DNA of 64,000 nucleotides from Corynebacterium lubricantis DSM 45231 (GCF_000379425.1 NZ_KB902226.1:62001-126000), one strand, 5' to 3'; shown: positions 14,770 to 23,877, counted from the stretch's first letter. The notes: generated from the sequence alone by a model not told the origin. Numbers and translations: made by a program.

Positions 14770-16998
14770 CTAGACCTTTACTAGGTCATCATCGCGCAAA
14801 GTTTCCTCCGCCCTCATCTCACTATGCTCACGAGCAGCTCCCTGGACCCTAGCCCGGCGGACCAGGTAGGTCACCAGGAAGGAGAGCACGATAAAGATTC
14901 CCATGACACCGAGACCAGCGAAGAACGTACCGTCATAAATGCCATCCGAAGCACGAACGAAGGCATCTCGCGCGTAGGTCATCGGGTGAATTTTGTTCAA
15001 CATTTCAAAGACTTTAGGCATCAGATCGATCGGCCAGACCGCACCGAAGGAAAATACTCCATAAGCAACGGTGGCCAATGAAGCCATTCCGCCGAAGACT
15101 CGACCCAGCAGACTTCGAAGCATCTGGAACATCGCCGTACCCAGCGCTGCAATGACAGCCAAAACGAAGATCATGATCGGCCAATTAGCAGGCGACCAGC
15201 CAAAGGCCACAGAAACTGACGCCAAGACAGCAAGAATGATTGCGTTTGCAAAGAAGGCCGCAATGTATCCACGGACAGTCGGGCCGAATGCGTTGTCCAA
15301 TCGGTTCCTACCAATGACGTGCGGCATTAGGACGGAAGCAAGAGCCATCAGCAAGAAACCGAACACCAGGATCAATAGGATCGAGACGCCACCCTTGACT
15401 TCTTTCACTGTTGGGTCGTCGGCGGCAACAACAAGCTGAACGGCATTGTGGTAATCCTCGCCAAAGGACACGGGTACGGCGACCTGATGAGCGGATGCCT
15501 CAACATCTTCCACGCGAGGTGCCTTTTCCACACCGGACTTCAAGGACCCCTCAAGTGTGCTCACACCTTCGGACAGCCCACTTGTGCCGTCCTTCAACGC
15601 AAGGCCACCTTCGTAGAGCTGTCCGGTACCGCTGTAGAGCCTTTGCTGGCCGTCGTCGATTTGGGTGAGTCCATCGTGCAGCGCACCTTGGCCATCGTTG
15701 ATCTGGGTGAGCCCGTCGTGCAGCGCACCCTGACCGTCGTTGATCTGGATGAGCCCGTCGTGCAGCGCACCCTGGCCATCATTGATTTGCACGAGTCCGT
15801 CGTGGAGTTCACTTTGACCCGCGACGAGCTGGTCGGAGCCGTCGGTAATCTGGTTCCAACCGCTCATCAATTGGGAGCCTGGATCGTTGAGTTCGCCGCG
15901 CATCTGGGCGGTTCCGTCGCGCAAACGGTTGAGGTCGCCAACGACAGCGCCATCGAGTTGTTCTGCGACGGCAAGGATCTGATTAGCTTCCTCGTTGCGA
16001 CCAACAGAGTTCAGTAATTCCGCAGCGCTATAGAGGTGTGGAGCAGCGACTTGAGCTTGCTCCAGCATCGGGATGAGCATGCCAGTTAATTGTTGGACGC
16101 CGTCGTCGATCTGGACAGCACCATCAGCAAGCTGTCCCAGACCTTCGGTTTCAAACTGATTGAGACCTGCAGCAAGCTGGTTTTGGCCGTCGACGAGTTG
16201 GCCGGAGCCGTCGAGTGCAGCCCCGGTGCCATCGACAAGCTGCCCTGAGCCGTCGAGTGCTGCCCCGGTGCCATCGACAAGCTGCCCTGAGCCGTCGAGT
16301 GCAGCCCCGGTACCGTCGACAAGCTGGCCGGAACCGTCGAGTGCTGCCCCGGTACCGTCGACAAGCTGGCCGGAACCATCACGTAGGTCGCTGATCCCGC
16401 TGAGCGCCTTGCCCACTCCATCGTCGACTTTCCCCGCACCTTCATTCAATTTGACGGATCCGTCGTGCGCCCTGATCAGACCATCACCGAGTGAGTTCAT
16501 GCCGTCGAGGACTTTGACTGCATATCCTTCCTGAATGCCGGCGGCAACTGCGGTCTCTACCTTCGGGACAACGCCAGAAGTCAGCACCGAACCATTAGTG
16601 CCATTGAAGTCGTTGTATGAGATGGTCACGGTGGGGCTCACTGGATTGGGATCCATCACCGATTCCAGATCATCCGAAAAGTTCGTTGGAATATGCACCG
16701 TAAACAGGTAGTCCCCGCGGAGCAAGCCGTCTGCAGCTTGCTCCGCGGAGGTCTCCTCAAAGGCCATGTAATCGGTGCTGACTAACCCATCGACAACGGA
16801 ATCGCCGAACTCTCCGGTGTCCTCATTAACAACGGCAAGTCGCACGTCAGGAAGATATTTTGTGGGGTCCCACATGGACCACATGTATCCCACAGAAAGA
16901 ATGAGCGGGGCAATGAATACCGCAATCAGCCCAAATCGGGCCAAACTACTACGTGGGCGCCAATCCAACACTGCGCCGAATCCTCTGCTGGAACTCAT
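14770..16998 (-). CDS. YhgE/Pip family membrane protein with repeat stalk
   Basis: A 742-residue protein with the YhgE/Pip layout: one N-terminal transmembrane helix (about residues 20-40), a large extracytoplasmic domain, and five or six C-terminal helices resembling the ABC-2 permease domain (GGVSILLILVFGFLLMALASV onward). The extracellular part contains two blocks of 14-residue repeats: five copies of DGSGQLVDGTGAAL near residues 200-265 and four of DGQGALHDGLxQIN near residues 395-455, encoded by two 42-bp DNA arrays. YhgE of Bacillus and Pip of Lactococcus act in phage adsorption and in export of type VII substrates; the exact role here is open. AGGAAGG lies ten bases before the start. 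Confidence 0.8.
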   Translation of the reverse strand: MSSSRGFGAVLDWRPRSSLARFGLIAVFIAPLILSVGYMWSMWDPTKYLPDVRLAVVNEDTGEFGDSVVDGLVSTDYMAFEETSAEQAADGLLRGDYLFTVHIPTNFSDDLESVMDPNPVSPTVTISYNDFNGTNGSVLTSGVVPKVETAVAAGIQEGYAVKVLDGMNSLGDGLIRAHDGSVKLNEGAGKVDDGVGKALSGISDLRDGSGQLVDGTGAALDGSGQLVDGTGAALDGSGQLVDGTGAALDGSGQLVDGTGAALDGSGQLVDGQNQLAAGLNQFETEGLGQLADGAVQIDDGVQQLTGMLIPMLEQAQVAAPHLYSAAELLNSVGRNEEANQILAVAEQLDGAVVGDLNRLRDGTAQMRGELNDPGSQLMSGWNQITDGSDQLVAGQSELHDGLVQINDGQGALHDGLIQINDGQGALHDGLTQINDGQGALHDGLTQIDDGQQRLYSGTGQLYEGGLALKDGTSGLSEGVSTLEGSLKSGVEKAPRVEDVEASAHQVAVPVSFGEDYHNAVQLVVAADDPTVKEVKGGVSILLILVFGFLLMALASVLMPHVIGRNRLDNAFGPTVRGYIAAFFANAIILAVLASVSVAFGWSPANWPIMIFVLAVIAALGTAMFQMLRSLLGRVFGGMASLATVAYGVFSFGAVWPIDLMPKVFEMLNKIHPMTYARDAFVRASDGIYDGTFFAGLGVMGIFIVLSFLVTYLVRRARVQGAAREHSEMRAEETLRDDDLVKV
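15648..15815. repeat. Coding tandem repeat array, 42-bp period (C-terminal side of stalk)
   Basis: About four imperfect copies of a 42-base unit inside the YhgE/Pip gene, encoding 14-residue repeats of the DGLxQINDGQGALH kind. The copies differ at several third positions, so the array is older than a fresh slippage product. Confidence 0.85.
16188..16380. repeat. Coding tandem repeat array, 42-bp period (N-terminal side of stalk)
   Basis: About 4.6 copies of a 42-base unit inside the YhgE/Pip gene, encoding DGSGQLVDGTGAAL repeats. Neighbouring copies are nearly identical, differing at a few positions (GCAGCC/GCTGCC, GTGCCA/GTACCG), which points to recent expansion. Confidence 0.9.
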
Positions 16999-17556
16999 CT
17001 ACATCGAACCTTCCTAAAAAGTGTGCCCCAATTGTGGGTCAAGTCACATTAGGTGGAAAACGTAACACACTAGTCAGTAGGCAGAAAAGCACAAACCGAA
17101 ACTTATAAGCTCACTTAATGAGAGAAAATTGCATGACCTTTCGGTCGTAACGCTCAAAATTCAGCACCCGAGACGACTCTCCATTCGTTCCATCCATGTG
17201 CACATCCCCTTTCATAGAGGGAAAATCTTCCGGCAAATTCGCAAACTTCACGTCGCCACAAACACGAGGACAGTCCAGGCCTCCGAAGTCGTCACCACAC
17301 AATCAATAGGCCTTGAGCATGTCATTTCTAGCGACGCAAACGAATCTTTATTCGCAAGAGGTCACTGCCCTGCCAACTTTGAAACGCTAACGCGCTGAAC
17401 AGGCAGTTTCCCAGGGGAAACATCTTTAATTCTCGCCAAAATAGACACCTAGGAATACGCCCCGGACACCACATCGAGCCCCGCAAGGAGCTCTGGACAC
17501 GCACCGTGAACCACCCCATTGTGGGTGTACCGTTGTTTTCGCAAGGCCGCAAAAAG
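16999..17556. other. Noncoding or degraded stretch upstream of the YhgE/Pip gene
   Basis: About 560 bases with no gene I can support. The part next to 16998 should hold the YhgE/Pip promoter. A minus-strand frame at 17111-17302 (63 codons, TTG start, no ribosome binding site, in-frame stop directly upstream) has a protein-like composition but no recognisable family; it could be a remnant. No RNA gene was seen. Confidence 0.4.
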
Positions 17557-17590
17557 CAGCAAACCCCAGGGGGATCCCTGGGGTTTGCTG
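17557..17590 (-). terminator. Rho-independent terminator of gapB
   Basis: Perfect 15-bp arms (17557-17571, 17576-17590) with a four-base loop. On the minus strand the stem is followed by CTTTTTG. It lies 27 bases after the gapB stop. Confidence 0.85.
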
Positions 17591-17617
17591 GCCTGGCCTA
17601 TGCCAGATATTGAAATG

Positions 17618-19069
17618 CTAGCGAATGTCGGTCGGGTCCTTGCGGATCGGAAGAACGCGCGGGCGGACACCGGCGATCTCCTCGACGATACGAATCACCT
17701 GGTTGGAATAGCCGTACTCGTTGTCATACCAAACGTAGAGCACGAGGTGATTTCCCGAGGCAATCGTCGCTAAGCCATCGACGACACCCGCGTGGGTCGA
17801 GCCAACGAAGTCCGTGGAGACGACTTCTGGGGAATGGATGTAATCAATCTGCTGACGGAGGTTCGAGTCCGTAGATACGCGACGCAGGTAGTCGTTGACC
17901 TCGTCCTTGTCTACCTCAGTCTCAAGGTCGAGATTCAGCACGGCCATGGATACATCCGGGGTCGGAACGCGAATCGCATTGCCGGTGAGCTTGCCTTCAA
18001 ACTCTGGCAGCGCCTTGGAGACTGCCTTCGCTGCACCCGTTTCGGTGAGCACCATGTTCAGGCCAGCAGCACGGCCACGGCGTGGTCCCTTGTGGAAGTT
18101 GTCCGCTAGGTTCTGGTCGTTAGTGTAGGAGTGCACGGTTTCCACGTGTCCGTGCTTGACACCGTAGCGGTCGCCGATCACCTTCAACACTGGGGTGATT
18201 CCGTTGGTGGTACACGATGCTGCGGAAAGTACGCGATCGGAATCGTCGTTAGTGATCGTTTTGTGGTTGATGCCGTAGACAATGTTCTTGACATCGCCCT
18301 TGCCCGGCGCGGTGAGCAAGACCTTGCTGACACCGGTGGATTTGAGGTGCTGAGACAATCCTTCGCGATCGCGCCAGCGGCCGGTGTTGTCCACGACGAT
18401 GGCGTCGTTAATGCCATAGGACGTGTAGTCAATGGTCGATGGGTCGTCCGAGTAGATCATCTGGATCGGCGTGCCGTTCGCCCAGATCACATCGTTGTCC
18501 TGGTCAACGGTGATGGTGCCTTCGAATGCTCCGTGAACGGAGTCGCGGCGCAGCAGGGAGGCGCGCTTCACGATGTCGTCGTCGCCCTTCTTGCGCACAA
18601 CGATCGCGCGAAGCCTAACGCCTCCGTAGGTGGCGTCGCGCTTGATCAGGATGCGGGCAAGTAGGCGTCCAATACGGCCAAATCCGTAGAGGACAACATC
18701 TTTAGCCTGCTTCTCCGTGTCCCCGCCGATGACAGGTGCGAGTTCTTCTTCGAGGTACTCGCGCAAATCCTTGTTCTCCAGGCGACCGTAGTTCTTCGCT
18801 AGGCGGCCTAGATCGATCGACGCGGAACCCAGGTCCATGGTGACCAGCTCACGCGCGATGGGAAGGGTTTCATCCAACGAGAGCTCGCGGGAAACGACAC
18901 GACGTGCGAAGCGGTGCGCTTTCAGAATGTCGATGTCGGTCGCACCCACCAGAATCCTGCCGAAAATCGAGGTAACGGCGTTGCTATCTCGATGGAGCTT
19001 ACTGATCAGCGGCAACATTTCCTGTGCTTGCTTCAGGCGACGATTCCAGTCTTCCTGCTTTTGTTGCAT
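17618..19069 (-). CDS. gapB: Glyceraldehyde-3-phosphate dehydrogenase, long GapB type
   Basis: A 483-residue GAPDH with the roughly 130-residue N-terminal extension typical of corynebacterial GapB (about 480 residues). The Rossmann loop is VLYGFGRIGRLLARI, the catalytic Cys lies in SAASCTTNGITPV, and YDNEYGYSNQV near the end is conserved. C. glutamicum GapB works mainly in gluconeogenesis with NADP or NAD, and the same role is inferred. ATG 19069 aligns exactly with the C. glutamicum N-terminus (the DWN at residues 7-9) and has AGGA four bases upstream. A TTG at 19087 with AGAGGA five bases upstream is a serious alternative start. Confidence 0.9.
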   Translation of the reverse strand: MQQKQEDWNRRLKQAQEMLPLISKLHRDSNAVTSIFGRILVGATDIDILKAHRFARRVVSRELSLDETLPIARELVTMDLGSASIDLGRLAKNYGRLENKDLREYLEEELAPVIGGDTEKQAKDVVLYGFGRIGRLLARILIKRDATYGGVRLRAIVVRKKGDDDIVKRASLLRRDSVHGAFEGTITVDQDNDVIWANGTPIQMIYSDDPSTIDYTSYGINDAIVVDNTGRWRDREGLSQHLKSTGVSKVLLTAPGKGDVKNIVYGINHKTITNDDSDRVLSAASCTTNGITPVLKVIGDRYGVKHGHVETVHSYTNDQNLADNFHKGPRRGRAAGLNMVLTETGAAKAVSKALPEFEGKLTGNAIRVPTPDVSMAVLNLDLETEVDKDEVNDYLRRVSTDSNLRQQIDYIHSPEVVSTDFVGSTHAGVVDGLATIASGNHLVLYVWYDNEYGYSNQVIRIVEEIAGVRPRVLPIRKDPTDIR

Positions 19070-19351
19070 GCTGTCCTGAGTGCTCAAATCAATCCTCTTC
19101 TTCTTCGCTCTTAACTTAGGTGGATAAGGAACAGTTTTCGGGGGCAGGGTGATGCCCCAGCGATTCCCTAACTTTATGTGATTTGGCATGTCATTACAGG
19201 TACCGGGGGTACTTTGTCACACCCACGACCTGCAATAATAGTATCTATGTATGTACTCTCGGATCATTTCTTCCTGGAAGTGCACCGATTCCCACCGACT
19301 CCACACCGACTCCGCACCGCGACTTGGCCTGGAATACAGTTACACTCGTTG

Positions 19352-19357
19352 TATGAT
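19352..19357 (+). promoter_or_regulatory. Possible -10 box for the DUF6882-like gene
   Basis: TATGAT preceded by TG, about 43 bases before the GTG at 19401. The 19070-19400 gap holds the divergent promoters of gapB and this gene; no convincing -35 was found for either, and nothing else was seen there. Confidence 0.35.
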
Positions 19358-19400
19358 TTGAGCCCGCGTGACTGCGAGCTCACGAGCGCGGAAGGAAATC

Positions 19401-20585
19401 GTGGAAAACGTGGACTCACTTATGCCCTCCACTTTGCAGGACATCGAGACCGACGGGGCGATCGCCCAGAACGATATAGATTCCATCGCCGGCGCATCGA
19501 CAGGCAGGATCGAGGGCATCGAGTTCTCCGGGCCGGACCCCGCCGACGACGCCCTCGACGCCTTTGTGGACCTGCGCGTGCACTTCCAGGACGGACACGT
19601 TACTGAAGCCACAGGCACCCGGGCCGCCATTATCCGCAACGGGATCTGGCAGTGGCGCACCGAGCGAGTGGCTAATTTCGAAGTCCCGGAGTTGCACCGC
19701 GATGAGCAAGCATCGGATCAGCTCATTGCCGCTACCCGTACCCTCTTCGGCAATGCGCCGGTGTTTTTAGCTCCCCATTCCGATGGAACCTCCAGCGTGG
19801 TGGCCCTCAACGGCGCCCCGCAAGAGGGCGCCTTCCGCCCCGCTCTGATCAGCGGAGTCGCCTCCCTGCGAGAGGGCCTCGATGCACAACGCGCTGTCCA
19901 GGCATTCGTTGCGCAACGCGGCTTCGAGTGCACTTCGTCTGGCAATACAGTCTCGATTTCCGACGGAACTACGCTGACGCTGAAAGACGGCAACGTCACC
20001 GACATCAGCGGGGGCTTGTCGTTCGGCGACGTGCTCGCCGACGGGTATCTCACCAGCAAGGAACACCAATTCTTGTTCCACGGTTACTTTCCTAATGCAC
20101 AGATCCGCGCGAACTTAGCCACCGGCCGAGCACTCGTCGTCTCTCCCGGACACGACACCTTCGAGGTGGAGGCTCAGGTCATCGCCACCGTGCACGAGAA
20201 CCAAGCAACCTGGTCGTGGGCTGATAAGGGACTTGCGGGAGCACCCGCTGCTCAAGCAGCCGTGTACCTGCGCCGCTTTGCCCTCGATAATGGCATTCCC
20301 CAATTGCTGCGCCCCCAATTCGACGCAAGCGATCTCAACGACGCCATCATTGCTGCCAAACCAGTAGTAAATATGTGGACGCATGCGGCCACTCAACTCA
20401 ATCAAGAAACGACGGGAATCGTCCTGCTTCGCGGACCTCAACTCGGCCTCCCCGACGCGAATCAAGAGGCCATCAGCGCGACGGTCGCAGACTTTCCTTC
20501 GCATATCGACGAAAAACGCACCCGGGACACCTACGCAAGGAATCGTAAATTGACCACGGACGCGGACGGCGAGTTGAGCGTCTAG
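19401..20585 (+). CDS. Hypothetical protein with DUF6882-like segments
   Basis: A 394-residue acidic cytoplasmic protein with no catalytic motif I recognise. Two similar segments are visible: NGIWQWRTERVANFEVPE near residue 75 and ENQATWSWADKGLAGAPAAQAAVYLRRFALDNGIPQL near residue 265, each with a W-x-W core; this is the hallmark of DUF6882-type domains, suggesting an internal duplication. GTG 19401 is chosen because AAGGAAATC stands directly before it; an 11-residue longer frame exists from 19368. The stop codon overlaps that of the convergent hydrolase gene in a CTAG. Confidence 0.6.
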   Translation: MENVDSLMPSTLQDIETDGAIAQNDIDSIAGASTGRIEGIEFSGPDPADDALDAFVDLRVHFQDGHVTEATGTRAAIIRNGIWQWRTERVANFEVPELHRDEQASDQLIAATRTLFGNAPVFLAPHSDGTSSVVALNGAPQEGAFRPALISGVASLREGLDAQRAVQAFVAQRGFECTSSGNTVSISDGTTLTLKDGNVTDISGGLSFGDVLADGYLTSKEHQFLFHGYFPNAQIRANLATGRALVVSPGHDTFEVEAQVIATVHENQATWSWADKGLAGAPAAQAAVYLRRFALDNGIPQLLRPQFDASDLNDAIIAAKPVVNMWTHAATQLNQETTGIVLLRGPQLGLPDANQEAISATVADFPSHIDEKRTRDTYARNRKLTTDADGELSV

Positions 20586-21568
20586 CGCTTCAGTACCGCG
20601 CGATAACGCTCTGCTGGGCCTGCCTCAGCAAAGTGCGGATCCTGGTCCTTGTCCACCAGTACCGCGCGCACGCCTTCGGCAAAATCTGGCTCTCGCCGCA
20701 TGAATGAGCCGAGGGCCCCTTCGTTGTCGAGAGATCCCGCAAGATCGAGTTGGGAGTTGGCCTCAAAGAGCTCCGTTGCCGCCACCAGCGCGGAAGGGGA
20801 TGCCTGCGAGGTCAGCTTATCGACGAGTTCCTTCAGATCTCCGTGCAAGTTTTGCTCGATCTCTTCCCAAGAACCCTGGAATTGCGCCTCGATGCCGTCG
20901 TAAAGCGAAGGCAGCTCAGGACTTGCCGATGGTGCGATGGCCGCTTCCTCGATGGCGCTGACGCCCTTTTCGATGATGGCTTCGAGCAGTCCGTCGAAGC
21001 TTTCAACGTGGTGGGTGGCAAGACCCGTTTCGATCATGTCGGCTGCTTTCAAGCGGTAGCCCGTCAGCCCGAGGAATTTGCCCAACGCCAGCGATGGATG
21101 GCCCGGGAGGTGCTGGAAGAGGTGCGAAATACCGACATCGGTAATGAAGCCGATATTGATCTCCGGCATGGATGCCCATGAATCGCTGGTGATCACGCGG
21201 TGCGAACCGTGGGCGGAGACACCAAGGCCGCCGCCCATGGTCAGGCCGTTCATTAATGCGATGTAGGGCTTGGGGTATTCGGAGATCATCAAGTTGGTGT
21301 TGTACTCGTACGCAAAGAAATCATCCACCGGTTGAAAATCCTCGGCCAGGACTTGGTCTCGGATGGTGCGGACGTCACCGCCGGCGCAAAAATGCTTGGC
21401 GTCGCTGCGAATTACTACCTGCTCGATGGCGGGATCGTCCTTCCAGGCGATTAAGGCATCCGTAATCAATGTCATCATCTCGTCGTTGAGGCTGTTCAGC
21501 GCTTTGGGACGATCTAAGGTGAGGATTCCGGTAGACTTTTCTACGGTAACTTTTACAGGCTGATTCAT
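20582..21568 (-). CDS. 3-hydroxyisobutyryl-CoA hydrolase / enoyl-CoA hydratase-isomerase family
   Basis: A 328-residue crotonase-fold protein. ILTLDRPKALNSLNDEM, VVIRSDAKHFCAGGDVRTIRDQ (oxyanion strand-turn), GLTMGGGLGVSAHGSHRVIT and SWASMPEINIGFITDVGISH are present in family order. The MPExxIGFxxDVG segment places the acidic residues used by 3-hydroxyisobutyryl-CoA hydrolase, the thioesterase of valine catabolism; the length (about 330-350) also fits that subgroup better than plain enoyl-CoA hydratases (about 260). The gene starts only 16 bases from the divergent HAD gene, so promoters must overlap coding sequence. Confidence 0.8.
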   Translation of the reverse strand: MNQPVKVTVEKSTGILTLDRPKALNSLNDEMMTLITDALIAWKDDPAIEQVVIRSDAKHFCAGGDVRTIRDQVLAEDFQPVDDFFAYEYNTNLMISEYPKPYIALMNGLTMGGGLGVSAHGSHRVITSDSWASMPEINIGFITDVGISHLFQHLPGHPSLALGKFLGLTGYRLKAADMIETGLATHHVESFDGLLEAIIEKGVSAIEEAAIAPSASPELPSLYDGIEAQFQGSWEEIEQNLHGDLKELVDKLTSQASPSALVAATELFEANSQLDLAGSLDNEGALGSFMRREPDFAEGVRAVLVDKDQDPHFAEAGPAERYRAVLKR

Positions 21569-21584
21569 GTAGCCAGTGTTTCAC

Positions 21585-22403
21585 ATGACAAAGGGTCTCG
21601 CTATTAATTCTCCAAAACTTATTGCCTTAGACATGGACGGTACGCTCCTCGACGGTGACGGCCAGATCCCCGATCCTTTTTGGGATCTTCTCGGTCGCGC
21701 CGAGCTCGCTGGCATGACTATCGCACCCGCCTCGGGGCGTCAGCTTGCCACTCTGCAGCACATGTTTTCCGTGACCAATACCCGTCCTCACACCTATATT
21801 GCCGAGAACGGTGCTGTGGTGTGGCACAAGGGCGAGGTGGTGTCCCAGAAGCGGATGCAACGTGATGTCGTGCTGCGCATCCTCGAAGCTGTGAAATCGA
21901 TTGATGTTGGTGTGCACATTGTTCTGTGTAAGGCCGATGTTTCCTTCACCGATGAAGACATGCCGGTGGACGTCCAAACCGAGGTTGACAAGTACTACCT
22001 TGCCAACCGGCACACCGAGTCGGTCTTTGACGAGGTGGACACGAACGTGGTGAAGATTGCGCTTTTCGTGGAGACCGACTCTGAAAAGGATGCCCTGCCG
22101 GTCATTCAAGAGGTCGCATCGGACTACACCATCGCCGTGAGCTCCAAGCACTGGCTCGACGTGATGGCACCTGGAGTCAATAAGGGTGTTGCCCTGCACG
22201 ACCTGGCCAAGGTGTTGGGTATCAAGCAGGAAGACACCGCAGCTATCGGTGACTACCTCAACGACTACGACTTGCTCGCTGCAGCAGGTACCGCCGTGGC
22301 CATGGAGAACGCACACCCGAAGCTCAAGGAGATCGCCGACGAGATCGCGGACTCCAACGTCAATCATGGAGCTCTGAAAAAGATTCGCGAGTGGATCGGT
22401 TGA
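21585..22403 (+). CDS. HAD-IIB family (Cof-type) phosphatase
   Basis: A 272-residue haloacid dehalogenase-like hydrolase. Motif I is LIALDMDGTLLDGDG (nucleophile Asp in DMDGT), motif II IAPASGRQ, motif III the Lys in APGVNKGVALH, motif IV AIGDYLNDYDLL. The central cap domain is of the C2B type found in Cof/YidA proteins that dephosphorylate sugar phosphates or flavin and pyridoxal phosphates; the substrate cannot be told. ATG 21585 is preferred; a GTG nine bases upstream is possible. The 3' end overlaps the Mpg gene, so the two form an operon. Confidence 0.8.
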   Translation: MTKGLAINSPKLIALDMDGTLLDGDGQIPDPFWDLLGRAELAGMTIAPASGRQLATLQHMFSVTNTRPHTYIAENGAVVWHKGEVVSQKRMQRDVVLRILEAVKSIDVGVHIVLCKADVSFTDEDMPVDVQTEVDKYYLANRHTESVFDEVDTNVVKIALFVETDSEKDALPVIQEVASDYTIAVSSKHWLDVMAPGVNKGVALHDLAKVLGIKQEDTAAIGDYLNDYDLLAAAGTAVAMENAHPKLKEIADEIADSNVNHGALKKIREWIG

Positions 22404-22963
22404 TCGATTTCGCACTACCCGCCAATCTCGTTGCTCCTCAGCTGCTTGGTTGTCTGCTTTCTCACCGTGGCGTGACAATTCGCCTCACCGAGGTGGAGGC
22501 CTATCTCGGCGCTGAGGACGAGGCCGCGCACACCTATCGCGGGCAGACGCCGCGCAATGCAGCAATGTTTGGCGAGCCCGGCAGGATGTACGTCTATCAC
22601 TCGTACGGGATCCACAAGGCAGGAAATATCGTGTGTGCACCTCGCGGCACGGGACAAGGGTGCCTCTTGCGCGCTGGCGAGGTCGTCGATGGCATCGAAC
22701 TCGCACGGGCGCGACGCGGGGACGTGGACTTCTTTAACCTCGCGCGCGGGCCGGGCAATTTGGGTAAGGCACTCGGGCTGGAAATCAGCGACAATGGGCA
22801 ACCCGTGACTGGACCCGAGTTCATGCTGCACGAACGTAAAACCGAGCCCGAGTGGGTGGCTGGGCCGCGCATCGGGATCTCGAAAAACGTCGACGCACGC
22901 TTAAGGTTTTGGATTCCCCGAGACAAATCCGTCTCCGCGCGCCGGGGATACCCCGCAACCTAG
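22391..22963 (+). CDS. 3-methyladenine DNA glycosylase, AAG/Mpg type
   Basis: A 190-residue member of the alkyladenine glycosylase fold, which removes alkylated and deaminated purines in base excision repair. Visible are LVAPQLLGCLL, the active-site strand RLTEVEAYLGAEDEAAHTYRG (with the water-activating Glu), TPRNAAMFGEPGRMYVYHSYGIH (with the intercalating Tyr region), and ARGPGNLGKALGL. The GTG start at 22391 overlaps the end of the HAD gene by 13 bases; a TTG at 22400 in a TTGA overlap is an alternative. A second, unrelated methyladenine glycosylase (Tag) is encoded at 47237-47821. Confidence 0.85.
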   Translation: MDRLIDFALPANLVAPQLLGCLLSHRGVTIRLTEVEAYLGAEDEAAHTYRGQTPRNAAMFGEPGRMYVYHSYGIHKAGNIVCAPRGTGQGCLLRAGEVVDGIELARARRGDVDFFNLARGPGNLGKALGLEISDNGQPVTGPEFMLHERKTEPEWVAGPRIGISKNVDARLRFWIPRDKSVSARRGYPAT

Positions 22964-22986
22964 GGGCTTATTCAAGAAGAAGCGGC

Positions 22987-23877
22987 TTATTTCTTCTTTT
23001 TCTTCTTGTCCTTATCTTTATCCTTGGACCCTTTGCCCTTGCCGCTCTTCGACTTCGCTTGCTCTAGATTGGCAGCCACGTCTGGCACGTAGCGGAACTC
23101 GCCACGTGGAGGGCGCTTGTAGTCGCCTGGTTCTGGGCGTGTTGGGATCTCAGGCAATGGACGATCGATCTTCTCATAAGGGATCGTAGAGAGAAGATGC
23201 GAAATCACGTTGATGCGTGAGCGCTTCTTGTCCTCGGATTCAACGGTGTACCACGGCGCCGACGGGATATCAGTGTGGATAAACATCTCGTCCTTGGCAC
23301 GGGAATAATCCTCCCACCGGTTAATGGACTCCAGGTCCATCGGCGAGAGCTTCCACCGGCGCAGCGGATCGTCGAGGCGCGATTGGAACCTTGCCACCTG
23401 TTCCTCATCGGAGACAGAGAACCAATACTTGCGCAGCATAATGCCGTCCTCGACGAGGAGACGTTCAAAAATTGGTGCCTGGTGCAGGAAGCGGCGGTAC
23501 TCCTGCGACGTGCAGAAACCCATGACACGCTCGACACCCGCACGGTTGTACCAGGAGCGGTCGAAGATAACGATCTCGCCCGCTGTAGGAAGCTTTTCTA
23601 CATAGCGTTGAAAGTACCACTGCCCCTGCTCGCGCGAGTTAGGTGTCGGCAACGCCTCGACCCTGGCCGAGCGCGGGTTAAGGTACTGAGTGATCCGCTT
23701 GATAGCCGAGCCCTTACCTGCGGCGTCGCGACCTTCCATGACCACGACGACGCGGGCACCAGTTTCCACGACCCACTGTTGCATATCGACGAGCTCAGCC
23801 TGCAGCCTCTTCAGCTCAGTCTCATAGGCCTTCTTATGCAGTTTTGGTGGCTTCGATGTCGTGTTGTCAGATCCCAT
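22987..23877 (-). CDS. ppk2: Polyphosphate kinase 2
   Basis: A 296-residue PPK2-family kinase, transferring phosphate between polyphosphate and nucleoside di- or monophosphates. Walker A is VVMEGRDAAGKGSAIKR, the lid/PPK2 motif follows in REQGQWYFQRYVEKLP, Walker B is IVIFDRSWYNRAGVERVMGF. Single PPK2 domain, so a class I enzyme acting on NDPs is likely. The C-terminus is a striking Lys/Asp run of about 24 residues (KDKDKDKKKKKK at the end), probably a polyphosphate- or nucleic acid-binding tail. ATG 23877 leaves the family-typical N-terminus; a 39-residue longer frame overlaps the monooxygenase gene region. Confidence 0.9.
   Translation of the reverse strand: MGSDNTTSKPPKLHKKAYETELKRLQAELVDMQQWVVETGARVVVVMEGRDAAGKGSAIKRITQYLNPRSARVEALPTPNSREQGQWYFQRYVEKLPTAGEIVIFDRSWYNRAGVERVMGFCTSQEYRRFLHQAPIFERLLVEDGIMLRKYWFSVSDEEQVARFQSRLDDPLRRWKLSPMDLESINRWEDYSRAKDEMFIHTDIPSAPWYTVESEDKKRSRINVISHLLSTIPYEKIDRPLPEIPTRPEPGDYKRPPRGEFRYVPDVAANLEQAKSKSGKGKGSKDKDKDKKKKKK

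Noticed and set aside
15448..16534. Plus-strand repeat-rich frames inside the YhgE/Pip gene (15448-16017 and 16160-16534)
   Set aside because: They are open only because the 42-base repeat period is a multiple of three; no start site and no independent motif.
17111..17302. A 63-codon minus-strand frame as a real gene
   Set aside because: TTG start without ribosome binding site and an in-frame stop right before it; recorded only as a possible remnant.
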